DNA from: DASPTT01 sp035623275
GTDB taxonomy: Bacteria > Actinomycetota > Acidimicrobiia > Acidimicrobiales > UBA8190
NCBI GenBank assembly: GCA_035623275.1
Contig: DASPTT010000146.1
Span: 1 to 14,277 of the forward strand
Reading direction: 5' to 3'
DNA: 14,277 nucleotides
Shown: piece by piece, positions 1 through 6,937 of the stretch
How the letters are laid out: each line of letters begins with the position of its first letter
Numbering within the stretch: the first letter of the stretch is position 1
Notes under the pieces: model-generated
The model's database searches: none
What the model was told of the DNA's origin: nothing
The model's input: only the letters and a program-made list of their open reading frames with translations
Position numbers and translations under genes: made by a program

Positions 1-342
1 GTCGACTACCAACTTCGCCTTGCATTGGTCGCCCTGGACAGCGGTAGCCATGGGGTCGGCATCGCCCGCTATGAAGGCGTCGAAGGTGACGACTGTGCCG
101 AAGTCGCGGTTGCGGTGTCACGCGACTGGCGCAGAGTGGGCCTCGGGAGCGGGCTCTTCCTTCTCCTAGCCCAGGCGGCCATCGCCCGGGGCATCCGACG
201 GTTCCGGGCCCTGTATCTGGTCGAGAACGAGGAAGTGGCCCGCCTGCTGCGCTCCAGTCAGCTGCCCTCACGCTCTACGGTGTCGAAGGGCGTGGTCGAG
301 ACCGAGCTCGATCTCGTGGCGCCGCCTCACCCGTCCGCGTAA
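1..342 (+). CDS. GNAT-family N-acetyltransferase, C-terminal part (5' end outside window)
   Basis: The reading frame is open from base 1 and stops with TAA at 340-342, so the gene begins upstream of the window. The visible 113 residues hold the acetyl-CoA-binding half of a GNAT fold: a beta-strand AEVAVAVS followed by the pyrophosphate-binding signature RRVGLGSGL (Q/RxxGxG/A type), then an alanine-rich helix and a strand with LYLVENEEVARLLR, the usual motif B region. The pattern VDYQLRLALVAL followed by GIARY resembles GNAT domains of actinobacterial Pat-type protein lysine acetyltransferases; that is recall-based and the diagnostic N-terminal part is missing. The gene converges on the acyl-CoA synthetase, overlapping its 3' end by 16 bases. 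Pat-type enzymes are known to acetylate acyl-CoA synthetases, so a functional link is conceivable but is inference. The family call is firm; the substrate is unknown. Confidence 0.8.
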   Translation, partial: VDYQLRLALVALDSGSHGVGIARYEGVEGDDCAEVAVAVSRDWRRVGLGSGLFLLLAQAAIARGIRRFRALYLVENEEVARLLRSSQLPSRSTVSKGVVETELDLVAPPHPSA

Positions 343-2159
343 AGCTCGTCGATGACCTCGGCATACTCCTTGCAGACGGCGTCCCGCCTGACCTTGAGCG
401 TCGGTGTGAGTTCACCGTCGGCGACAGTAAGGTCGTGGGCCAAGACCCGGAACTTGCGAATGCCTTCGGCGTGCGACCAGCGGAGATTGACTTCGTCAAC
501 CGCCTCTTGCACCTCCCGAAGGACGTCGGGGTCGCCCGTCAGGGCTTCGAGGTCGACCAGCTTGTCCCGGGCCTGGGCCCAGCGTCCCAGGGCTTCGGGG
601 TCCAGGGTGATCAGGGCACTGAGGTACCGCCGCCCATCCCCGAGCACCACCGCTTGCGAGATCAAGGGATGGTTGCAGAGGTCGCTCTCGATCCCCTGCG
701 GGGCGACGTTCTGGCCGGCGGCCGTGATGATGAGATCCTTCTTGCGCCCGATGACCCGGAGGTACTCATCGGCATCCAAGGTGCCCAGGTCACCGCTGTG
801 CATCCACCCCTCGTCGTCGAGGAGATCCGCCGTAGCCTTCGGGTCCTTGAAATAGCCCTGGCAGACGTTGCCGCCTTTCACCAAGATCTCGCCGTCGGCC
901 GCCAGACGTACTGACACCCCGGGCAGCGGGGGGCCCACGGTGCCGATGCGGTTCCGCGTGGGCCGGTTGGCCGTGGTTGGCCCGCAGGCCTCGGTCTGGC
1001 CGTAGAGCTCAATGACGGGGAGTCCGATGGCGTGGAACCAACGGACGACGCTCGGGTGGATCGGCGCCGCCGCACTTACCAGCACGTGGGCCCGGTCCAA
1101 CCCGAGCCGTTGGCGCACCGCCGTGCCGAGGGTACGATCCAAGGCGGCGTACTCGAGCCGGGCGGCCGACGTGAGGGCTTGGCCGCCTTGTTCGGCTTCC
1201 ACCTTCCGCAGGCCGAGCGAGACGTAGCGGTTGAGAGCCAACCGGACGGGAAGCGGGAGGGTGCGGATGTGGTCCTCGATGGCCTCGCGTAGCTTCTCCC
1301 AGACTCGGGGGACGGCGAAGAAGATGGTCGGCCGACACTCGGGGAGATCTTCGGCCACGGTCGCCAGACTGCGCGCGAACCAGGTCTCACCCGTCACGGC
1401 GATGGGCAGGAACAAGCTCATCATGCGCTCGGCGATATGACTGAGCGGGAGGAAGGACAACAACCGCTCACCCTCGCGGATGGAGAAGGGTGGCGTGGCG
1501 TTCCTGAGCGTCCACATGATGTTGTCGTGGGTGATGAGCGCCCCCTTGGGTGGGCCGGTGGTACCGCTGGTGTAGACGATGGTGGCCAGATCGTCCGGGC
1601 CGACGGCACCGACACGCTGGTCGAACCAACTCGCCTCTCGAGCCAGGCGCTCGGCCCCCCGCGCCCGAAGCTCGGCGAGCTGGATCACGAAGGTGTCCCC
1701 GACCCGCCGCGTGGGCCCACACAGGATGAGACGCTCAAGGCGCGGGAGCTCATCTCGGACCTGGAGCACCTTGCCCAGCTGCTCATGGGTGTCGACGAAG
1801 CACGCCCGGGCCTCCGCGTGACCGAGGATGTAGGCGATCTGGGTCGGTGAGCTCGTGGGATAGAGCGGGACGGTCACACTGCCGTTCACCAAGATGCCGA
1901 GGTCGCTCAGGTGCCATTCGGGGTTGTTGGCCGAGAGTATGCCGACCGCCTCGCCCGCACCGACACCAAGCTCCGCCAACCCGCCGGCTACCTCGCCGAC
2001 GGCGCGCCGGTAATCAGTCCAGCTCAGGACCTCCCACCCCGTCTCTCCCCATCGCCGCATCGCCGGGCGGTCCGGGTGGTCGCGGACATTGAGCACCAGG
2101 GACTCGACCACCGTCTCACCTCGGACGACGGGGAACCGTGTCGCTCTCGGGGATGTCAC
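327..2159 (-). CDS. Long-chain fatty-acid--CoA ligase (AMP-binding enzyme, FadD type)
   Basis: This ANL-superfamily adenylate-forming enzyme activates a fatty acid with ATP and loads it on CoA. With a GTG start at 2159 it has 610 residues, normal for bacterial long-chain acyl-CoA synthetases. Landmarks in order: P-loop YTSGTTGPPKG near residue 196, ELYGQTEACGPTT (A5) near 384, GWMHSGDLG (A7) near 451, hinge GRKKDLIITAAGQNV (A8) near 471, and the C-terminal catalytic lysine in GELTPTLKVRR (A10) at about K589. The frame stays open upstream to a TTG at 2240, but that extension runs through the recombinase-like relic and adds nothing typical of the family, so I prefer 2159; no strong Shine-Dalgarno settles it. 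A serine/threonine-rich, non-membrane protein is expected to be cytoplasmic or membrane-associated. It is not obviously part of the sugar locus and probably belongs to lipid metabolism. Confidence 0.9.
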   Translation of the reverse strand: MTSPRATRFPVVRGETVVESLVLNVRDHPDRPAMRRWGETGWEVLSWTDYRRAVGEVAGGLAELGVGAGEAVGILSANNPEWHLSDLGILVNGSVTVPLYPTSSPTQIAYILGHAEARACFVDTHEQLGKVLQVRDELPRLERLILCGPTRRVGDTFVIQLAELRARGAERLAREASWFDQRVGAVGPDDLATIVYTSGTTGPPKGALITHDNIMWTLRNATPPFSIREGERLLSFLPLSHIAERMMSLFLPIAVTGETWFARSLATVAEDLPECRPTIFFAVPRVWEKLREAIEDHIRTLPLPVRLALNRYVSLGLRKVEAEQGGQALTSAARLEYAALDRTLGTAVRQRLGLDRAHVLVSAAAPIHPSVVRWFHAIGLPVIELYGQTEACGPTTANRPTRNRIGTVGPPLPGVSVRLAADGEILVKGGNVCQGYFKDPKATADLLDDEGWMHSGDLGTLDADEYLRVIGRKKDLIITAAGQNVAPQGIESDLCNHPLISQAVVLGDGRRYLSALITLDPEALGRWAQARDKLVDLEALTGDPDVLREVQEAVDEVNLRWSHAEGIRKFRVLAHDLTVADGELTPTLKVRRDAVCKEYAEVIDELYADG

Positions 2160-2214
2160 GAGACTCGCCTGCACGACCCAAGGGTCGCGCCGATCAGGCC
2201 TCCCACCCAGGGGC

Positions 2215-2330
2215 GATGGCCCCTTTTGCGCCTGTTCCAAGACGGTGCACCGGCGAGGTACTCGGCGATCAGCTGCTCGACCTCCTCGGCCTGGATCGAG
2301 CGACTCGGGATCGACGCCACCTGCCGACTG
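2215..2330 (-). pseudogene. Possible decayed helix-turn-helix remnant of a resolvase/recombinase
   Basis: On the minus strand, in a frame different from both neighbours, bases 2246-2290 encode AEEVEQLIAEYLAGA with nearly all codons ending in G or C, as in real genes here. This resembles the first helix of resolvase-type HTH domains (typically EVxxLVxxYxAGA followed by TVxELAxxFGIHRxTV). The expected continuation appears to switch frame at about 2246 (TVLEQAQ) and then decays. No catalytic domain is present and no start with a ribosome binding site is visible. It overlaps the 3' tail of the hydroxyacid dehydrogenase and the region upstream of the acyl-CoA synthetase. The resemblance is short and from memory, so this is tentative; it could be chance or an extended C-terminus created by a frameshift. 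Confidence 0.28.
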
Positions 2331-3297
2331 CGCGGGACGCGGGCGACCCGCTCAGGACCTCGATCAGGTCGTCGGCCAGCAAGCTGACCACGGCTTCCTG
2401 GGCTTCGTGCGTCAGACCGGCGACGTGCGGGGTCAGGATGACGCGTTCGTCGACGTCCCATCTGCTCGGCCCGGGAGGCTCTTGCGGCCGAACGTCCAGG
2501 GCGGCACCGGCCAGTCTGCCTGCGTCCAGCGCGTCGGCCAATGCCTGCTCGTCCACCACGCGCCCCCGTGCGACGTTGACGAGATACGAACCTGGACGCA
2601 TGTGCTCGAAGAACTCGCGACCGATGAGACCGGCCGACTCGCTGGTCAGCGGGATGTGCAACGAGACGACGTCGGCACGGGCGGCGAGCTCCAGGAGGTC
2701 GTCCACCCGTTGGGATCCTGGGACGGGTTCCGCGTCCTCTGGCAGGTAGGGGTCGTGACCCAGGACCTCCATACCGACGGACCTGGCAAGTCGCCCTACG
2801 GCACTACCCGTCGTCCCGAGCCCGACCACTCCCCACGTCCGCCCCGCCAGTTGAACCCCCAGGGGGCGTTCCCACAGGCCCTGTCGGATGCGACGTGCGT
2901 GACCTTGGAGATCCCGCGCCAGGGCGAGCGCGAGACAAAGGCAGTGCTCGGCCACGCTGCGCGCATTGGCCCCCGTGGCGACGACGACGACGATGCCGAG
3001 CTCGTCCGCCGCCACGAGATCGATGTTGTCGGTCCCGGTCCCGGCCCGGGCCACGACTTCGAGCCGGGGTGCGCCCTCGAGAAGCGAGCGGGTCACCGCA
3101 GTCCGATTGCGCACGACGAGCGCGCGTGCTCGACCGACCAGCGTGGCGAGCGCATCGGGGTCATCCCAGGCGCCGGGCGCGTGTGCGATGGAGAAGCGCG
3201 AGCGCAACGGCTCGAACCCCCGTCCCCAGACGTCTTCGACGATCGCGATGTCGACAGGTGCGGCTGGATCCGCACGGGCCTCGCGGGAACCCGGCAT
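2269..3297 (-). CDS. D-isomer-specific 2-hydroxyacid dehydrogenase (phosphoglycerate dehydrogenase-like)
   Basis: This NAD(P)-dependent dehydrogenase interconverts a 2-hydroxyacid and a 2-ketoacid. Using ATG at 3297 (GGAGG at 3303-3307, five bases ahead) it has 342 residues. The Rossmann motif GVVGLGTTG lies at about 156-164, with an acidic residue in GHDPY (about D182) that favours NAD over NADP. The catalytic triad of the family is present: Arg in NVARGR (R244), Glu in RPQEPP (E273) and His in TPHVAG (H291). There is no ACT domain, so it is not a classical regulated SerA. The last 18 or so residues are arginine- and serine-rich with poor codon bias and look like read-through past the natural end. 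It is divergent from the UxaA-type pair; candidate substrates are glyoxylate/hydroxypyruvate, a sugar-acid-derived ketoacid, or sulfolactate if the pair is SuyAB-like. Confidence 0.88.
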   Translation of the reverse strand: MPGSREARADPAAPVDIAIVEDVWGRGFEPLRSRFSIAHAPGAWDDPDALATLVGRARALVVRNRTAVTRSLLEGAPRLEVVARAGTGTDNIDLVAADELGIVVVVATGANARSVAEHCLCLALALARDLQGHARRIRQGLWERPLGVQLAGRTWGVVGLGTTGSAVGRLARSVGMEVLGHDPYLPEDAEPVPGSQRVDDLLELAARADVVSLHIPLTSESAGLIGREFFEHMRPGSYLVNVARGRVVDEQALADALDAGRLAGAALDVRPQEPPGPSRWDVDERVILTPHVAGLTHEAQEAVVSLLADDLIEVLSGSPASRAVGRWRRSRVARSRPRRSSS

Positions 3298-3302
3298 GGG
3301 CA

Positions 3303-3307
3303 CCTCC
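3303..3307 (-). promoter_or_regulatory. Ribosome binding site that fixes the dehydrogenase start
   Basis: On the minus strand GGAGG is followed by five bases and ATG at 3297. An in-frame GTG at 3303-3301 overlaps the Shine-Dalgarno itself and is therefore unlikely to be the start. Confidence 0.7.
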
Positions 3308-3344
3308 AGCTCCGAGATGGCGGCTGTCTATCCGGTGGTGCGTC

Positions 3345-3366
3345 CGATCACTGGCTATCGTGATCG
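3345..3366. promoter_or_regulatory. Candidate operator: perfect inverted repeat CGATCAC-N8-GTGATCG
   Basis: Bases 3345-3351 (CGATCAC) and 3360-3366 (GTGATCG) are exact reverse complements separated by eight bases. The dyad ends two bases before the GTG start of the small UxaA-type subunit and about 50 bases from the divergent dehydrogenase start, where a repressor dimer could block both promoters. No regulator gene is in the window, so the protein family cannot be named. Confidence 0.5.
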
Positions 3367-3367
3367 C

Positions 3368-3703
3368 GTGCCACGATACGCGCCGGGCTCCGACGGGCGG
3401 CGGCAGGACGCGACCCAGCCCGGCTTCCTGGCCCACAGACGAGGTGACGACGTGGCGATCGCGGTGCGTGACGTCGCCGCAGGCACGAGCACGGTCGTCT
3501 ACCTCGACTCGGGAGAGCGGGAGGGGAACGTCGCCATCGAGCCGATTCGCCTGGGGCACAAGGTGGCGCTGCGCGACCTGGAGGAGGGTGTGCCGGTGAT
3601 CGAGTACGGGGCAACGATCGGCATCACCTCGACGCGGGTGCGCGCCGGCGAGCTGGTGCACGTGCACAACCTCAGGAGCGCACGGTGGACCAGGCGCAGC
3701 TGA
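3368..3703 (+). CDS. UxaA/SuyA-type small subunit (SAF domain)
   Basis: About 111 residues matching the N-terminal SAF domain that in altronate and galactarate dehydratases is fused to the catalytic part, and in two-subunit enzymes is a separate small chain. Recognisable pieces are FLAHRRGDDVAIAVRDVAAGT (residues 20-40), RLGHKVALRDL (61-71), PVIEYGATIG (76-85) and the closing VHVHN (98-101). Family members start about ten residues before the VAIAV strand, so GTG 3368 is the best start although it has no Shine-Dalgarno; a leaderless message is possible. A GTG at 3452 has a GAGG ahead but would remove the first conserved strand. The gene overlaps the large subunit by 19 bases. It probably supports substrate or metal binding in the complex and has no activity alone. 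Confidence 0.82.
   Translation: MPRYAPGSDGRRQDATQPGFLAHRRGDDVAIAVRDVAAGTSTVVYLDSGEREGNVAIEPIRLGHKVALRDLEEGVPVIEYGATIGITSTRVRAGELVHVHNLRSARWTRRS
3674..3678 (+). promoter_or_regulatory. Ribosome binding site inside the small-subunit gene
   Basis: AGGAG lies six bases before the GTG at 3685 and within the coding sequence of the preceding gene. It supports the 19-base overlap and the choice of 3685 as start. Confidence 0.65.
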
Positions 3704-4842
3704 CCGGGTACCGGCGTCCCGACGGCGGTGTGGGCGTGCGCAACCACGTGGTCGTCCTCCCGGTCGACGATCTGTCCAACGCCGCCGTGGAGGGTATCGC
3801 GCGGCTCGTGCCCGGCGTGGTGGCCCTTCCCCATGCCTACGGTCGACTGCAGTTCGGCGCAGACCTCGAGCTGACCTTCAGGACGTTGATCGGCACCTGC
3901 ACCAACCCGAACGTGGCGGCGGCGGTCGTCATCGGTATCGAGCCGACGTGGGCCGATCGAGTGGCCCAGGGGATCGCCGAGAGCGGAAAGCCCGTGGCCT
4001 GCCTGGCCATCGAAGGCCGCGGCGACCTTGCCGTCGTCAGCGAGGGCGCCCGTCATGCCGCCCGGTTCCTCCAAGCCGCAAGCGAGACCCGTCGGACCCC
4101 GGTGGAGCGTTCGGAGATCCTGCTGTCGATCAAGTGCGGAGAATCGGACACGACCAGCGGTCTCGGCGCCAACCCCACCACGGCACAGGTCGTCGACCGC
4201 CACGTCGCCGCCGGTGGCAGCGTGCTCTTCGGCGAGACGACCGAGCTCACCGGGGGCGAGCATCTGATCGCCGAGCGCTGTGTCGACGACGGTGTACGGA
4301 GGAAGTTCGAGGAGCTCTTCAGCCGATATGCCGCGGTCCTCGAAGCGGCCGGGATGGATCTGATGGGCTCGCAGCCCACCCAGGGCAACATCAGGGGCGG
4401 GTTGTCGACGATCGAAGAGAAGGCGATGGGGAACATCGCCAAGACCGGGTCGGTGCCCGTCGTCGACGCCCTCGGACCCGCGGAGCGCCCGAGCCGACCT
4501 GGCCTCAACTTCATGGACACGTCGTCCGCGGCGGCGGAGTGTGTGACGCTGATGGGCGCCGCAGGGGCCGTCGTGCACCTGTTTCCGACCGGCCAAGGGA
4601 ACGTGATCGGCCATCCGGTCGTGCCGGTGGTCAAGCTGACGGCCAATCCGGTCACAGCGTCGACCATGGCCGAGCACATCGACCTCGACGTGTCCGGCTT
4701 GCTCGATCTGGAATACGACCTGTCCGAAGCAGGAGACCGGCTCGCGGCACTCGTGGATCGCACCGTGAACGGGCGGCTGACCGCCGCCGAGGCCATCGGT
4801 CATCGCGAGTTCGTCCTCACGCGTCTCTACCGGAGCGCGTGA
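3685..4842 (+). CDS. UxaA family lyase, large catalytic subunit (altronate/galactarate dehydratase or sulfolactate sulfo-lyase type)
   Basis: A 385-residue member of the UxaA/GarD/SuyB family, which removes a small group beside a hydroxyl of a sugar acid or sulfolactate to give a ketoacid. Characteristic blocks are GYRRPDGGVGVRN at the N-terminus, GTCTNPN near 70, KCGESDTTSGLGANP at 150-164, GNIRGGLSTIEEKAMGN at 234-250 with a following lysine, and a C-terminal glycine-rich block FPTGQGNVIGHP at 300-311 with KLTANP. Length and the separate SAF chain match two-subunit enzymes. In altronate/galactarate dehydratases I recall CGGSD at the first block; here it is KCGESD, which I associate with sulfolactate sulfo-lyase (SuyB) and uncharacterised relatives, but I could not verify this. 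The substrate is therefore open. It sits between its partner subunit and an aldo/keto reductase whose start overlaps or follows the stop. Confidence 0.85.
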   Translation: MDQAQLTGYRRPDGGVGVRNHVVVLPVDDLSNAAVEGIARLVPGVVALPHAYGRLQFGADLELTFRTLIGTCTNPNVAAAVVIGIEPTWADRVAQGIAESGKPVACLAIEGRGDLAVVSEGARHAARFLQAASETRRTPVERSEILLSIKCGESDTTSGLGANPTTAQVVDRHVAAGGSVLFGETTELTGGEHLIAERCVDDGVRRKFEELFSRYAAVLEAAGMDLMGSQPTQGNIRGGLSTIEEKAMGNIAKTGSVPVVDALGPAERPSRPGLNFMDTSSAAAECVTLMGAAGAVVHLFPTGQGNVIGHPVVPVVKLTANPVTASTMAEHIDLDVSGLLDLEYDLSEAGDRLAALVDRTVNGRLTAAEAIGHREFVLTRLYRSA

Positions 4843-4856
4843 GGCACACGCCGGGC

Positions 4857-5879
4857 ATGGCGCTCCCCACTCGACCCCTGGGCACCACCGGCATGGACAT
4901 CACCGTCGTCGGGCTGGGATCGTGGGCGATCGGCGGCGGGGGCTGGTCCTTCGGTTGGGGTTCGCAGGACGACGGCGAGTCCATCGCCGCCATCCGGCAT
5001 GCCATCGCATCCGGTGTCAACTGGATCGACACCGCCGCAGCGTACGGAGTCGGGCACGCCGAGGAGGTCGTCGCGCGTGCGCTCAGGGGCGTTCCCGACA
5101 GCGATCGCCCCTATGTCTTCACGAAGTGCGGCGTCCTCGTCGATCGCGCCGATCCCTTCCGCCGACCTCGCCGCGCCGCGTCCCCGGAGAGCATCCGCCG
5201 AGAGGTCGAGGATTCGCTCCGCCGACTGCAGGTGGAAGCCATCGACCTCTACCAGGTGCACTGGCCGCCCGACGACGGGACCACCCTCGACGAGTACTGG
5301 TCGACCATGTTGGCGCTCAAGGGGGAGGGGAAGATCCGAGCGGCCGGCCTCTCCAACCACAGCGTCGCGCAATTGCAAGCGGCGTCGGCGATCGGGCACC
5401 CCGACTCGCTGCAGCCGCCGTTCTCGGCGATCAGGCGGGAGGCGGCGGCGGAGATCGCCTGGTGCGCCGGGCATCGCACGGGCGTCATCGTCTACGCGCC
5501 CATGCAGTCCGGGCTGCTCACCGGCGCCTTCTCCGCCGCCCGAGTGACGTCCCTCCGGGACGACTGGCGTGCCCGTGACCCCGAGTTCCAGGGTGAGCGG
5601 CTCGAGCGCAACCTGGTCGTCGCCCGTGCCCTCGGTTCCGTTGCCGCCCGGCGGGGCACGACCACCGCGGCCGTCGCCGTGGCCTGGACGCTCGCCTGGC
5701 CCGGGGTGACCGGTGCCATCGTCGGCGCACGCCGACCCGACCAGGTCGACGGCTGGCTGCCGGCCGCGGGTCTCGAGCTCGGGGACGACGAGCTCGACGA
5801 GATCGCCGGGGCCATCGAAGCCGCCGGGGCCGGCGGTGGCCCGGTCCGGCCGCCCAAGCGCGTGGACCGGGCCTCGTGA
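4857..5879 (+). CDS. Aldo/keto reductase
   Basis: A 340-residue NAD(P)H-dependent (beta/alpha)8 oxidoreductase. The catalytic tetrad is visible: Asp and Tyr in WIDTAAAYG (D58, Y63), Lys in VFTKCG (K90) and His in LYQVHWPP (H135). GLSNHS, the substrate/cofactor strand, and the C-terminal IVGARRPDQVD loop are typical of the IolS/YhdN-like group, members of which reduce or oxidise sugars and small aldehydes. The ATG at 4857 gives the normal family N-terminus (LPTRPLGTTGMDITVVGLG). An in-frame GTG at 4839 overlaps the previous stop as GTGA and could be used through coupling, adding six residues. The end overlaps the next start by four bases (GTGA). In this context it may act on the released sugar or on an aldehyde from the lyase product. 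Confidence 0.9.
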   Translation: MALPTRPLGTTGMDITVVGLGSWAIGGGGWSFGWGSQDDGESIAAIRHAIASGVNWIDTAAAYGVGHAEEVVARALRGVPDSDRPYVFTKCGVLVDRADPFRRPRRAASPESIRREVEDSLRRLQVEAIDLYQVHWPPDDGTTLDEYWSTMLALKGEGKIRAAGLSNHSVAQLQAASAIGHPDSLQPPFSAIRREAAAEIAWCAGHRTGVIVYAPMQSGLLTGAFSAARVTSLRDDWRARDPEFQGERLERNLVVARALGSVAARRGTTTAAVAVAWTLAWPGVTGAIVGARRPDQVDGWLPAAGLELGDDELDEIAGAIEAAGAGGGPVRPPKRVDRAS

Positions 5880-6883
5880 AGGCGGCTCGGTTCGATGGCG
5901 ACGGCGTCGTCTCCTTCGAGGAGCGCCCCGACCCCGTCGTCGGCCCCGGGGACGCGGTGGTCGAGGTCGCGTACTGTGGGTTCTGCGGGTCGGACAAGCG
6001 CTTGCTGCGCCACGGGGCACGCCACGTTCCCGGACACGAGATCGTCGGCCGCGTCGTGGCGCTCGGCTCAGGGCCGGCATCCGTGACGATCGGCCAGGTG
6101 GTCGTGGTCTACGCCCTGCTGCACTGCGGGACCTGCCTTTGGTGCACCAGGGGGGAACCCAACCGCTGCGCCGCCATGGCGGGGGTGATCGGGTGGCAGG
6201 CAGACGGAGGATTCGCCGAGAGAGTTCGCGTGCCGATGCGCAACCTGCTCCCTGCCCCACCCGACGTCCCCCTGCGACGTTCCGTGCTGGCCCTCGACAC
6301 CCTCGGCACCGCCTCCCATGGCCTCCGGCGGGCAGCGCGCGCCATGGACCACCCGGAGGGTCCGACGCTCGTCCTCGGCTGCGGGCCGCTCGGCCTCGGT
6401 GTCGTCGCCGTCGCACGGCACCGGGACATGGAGGTGTTCGCCTACGACCCCTTGCCCGCACGCCTCGAGGCGGCCGCGTCCCTCGGTGCTCGGCCATGGA
6501 ATGCCGAGTCCCTGCGCGTCGGCGGCACCCGGACGCCGGGCCCGTTCGCGCTGGTGGTCGAGGCGACAGGGGTCACCGAGGCGCAGGTGGCGGCCAGCGC
6601 AGCCGCCGGTCAGGGGGGCGTGGTGCTGATGCTCGGCGAGGGAGAACAGCCCTGGTCGCTGCCGACCTCGGTGCATTGGCGTCGCACGGAGGTGGCCTGG
6701 GTCCGGTCCTTCTACTTCCCCCTCGGGGAGGCGGCGGCGAATTGGCAACTCGTGCGGGAGGTGGGCGGCACGCTCGAGGACCTGCTCGTCTCCTGCGAGC
6801 CCTTCTCGGAGCTCCCCCGCGTGTCGAGCGCGTTCCTCAGTGGAGCGCTGATGAAACCGGTCGTGGACCTTGCCGCTCGATGA
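5876..6883 (+). CDS. Zinc-dependent medium-chain alcohol/sugar dehydrogenase (MDR family)
   Basis: This 335-residue MDR enzyme oxidises a polyol or sugar alcohol with NAD. Catalytic-zinc residues appear as CGFCGSD (C37) and GHE (H54, E55); the four structural-zinc cysteines are C84, C87, C90 and C98 in CGTCLWCTRGEPNRC. The Rossmann motif GCGPLG is at 168-173, and AYDP supplies an Asp (D191) at the end of the second strand, which predicts NAD preference. The position after CGSD that is often His in alcohol dehydrogenases is not conserved here. The GTG start shares bases with the stop of the aldo/keto reductase (GTGA at 5876-5879), implying translational coupling and matched amounts of two oxidoreductases. 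The substrate cannot be read from the sequence; sorbitol, threonine and glucose dehydrogenase-like relatives all share these features. Confidence 0.9.
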   Translation: MKAARFDGDGVVSFEERPDPVVGPGDAVVEVAYCGFCGSDKRLLRHGARHVPGHEIVGRVVALGSGPASVTIGQVVVVYALLHCGTCLWCTRGEPNRCAAMAGVIGWQADGGFAERVRVPMRNLLPAPPDVPLRRSVLALDTLGTASHGLRRAARAMDHPEGPTLVLGCGPLGLGVVAVARHRDMEVFAYDPLPARLEAAASLGARPWNAESLRVGGTRTPGPFALVVEATGVTEAQVAASAAAGQGGVVLMLGEGEQPWSLPTSVHWRRTEVAWVRSFYFPLGEAAANWQLVREVGGTLEDLLVSCEPFSELPRVSSAFLSGALMKPVVDLAAR

Positions 6884-6937
6884 CAGGCGGGCCCCGGGGC
6901 CGCACGTGACCGTCTGGTTCCCGGGGACCACGCCGTC

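Larger units (their letters stand above)
3298..3367. promoter_or_regulatory. Divergent promoter region between hydroxyacid dehydrogenase and UxaA-type operon
   Basis: These 70 bases are the whole gap between two divergent starts, so both promoters must lie here or run into the coding regions. I see no convincing -35/-10 pair; CTATCG near 3355 and TAGACA on the minus strand are weak -10 candidates. The region contains the inverted repeat at 3345-3366, which suggests joint control by one repressor. Confidence 0.5.

Noticed and set aside
2160..2240. N-terminal extension of the acyl-CoA synthetase to TTG 2240
   Set aside because: The extra 27 residues are not family-like, the start is a rare codon without a clear Shine-Dalgarno, and the stretch overlaps the putative recombinase relic.
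6890..6901. 12-base palindrome GGCCCCGGGGCC after the MDR gene
   Set aside because: All G/C, no loop, and likely by chance in DNA of this composition; not a usable terminator or a convincing operator.
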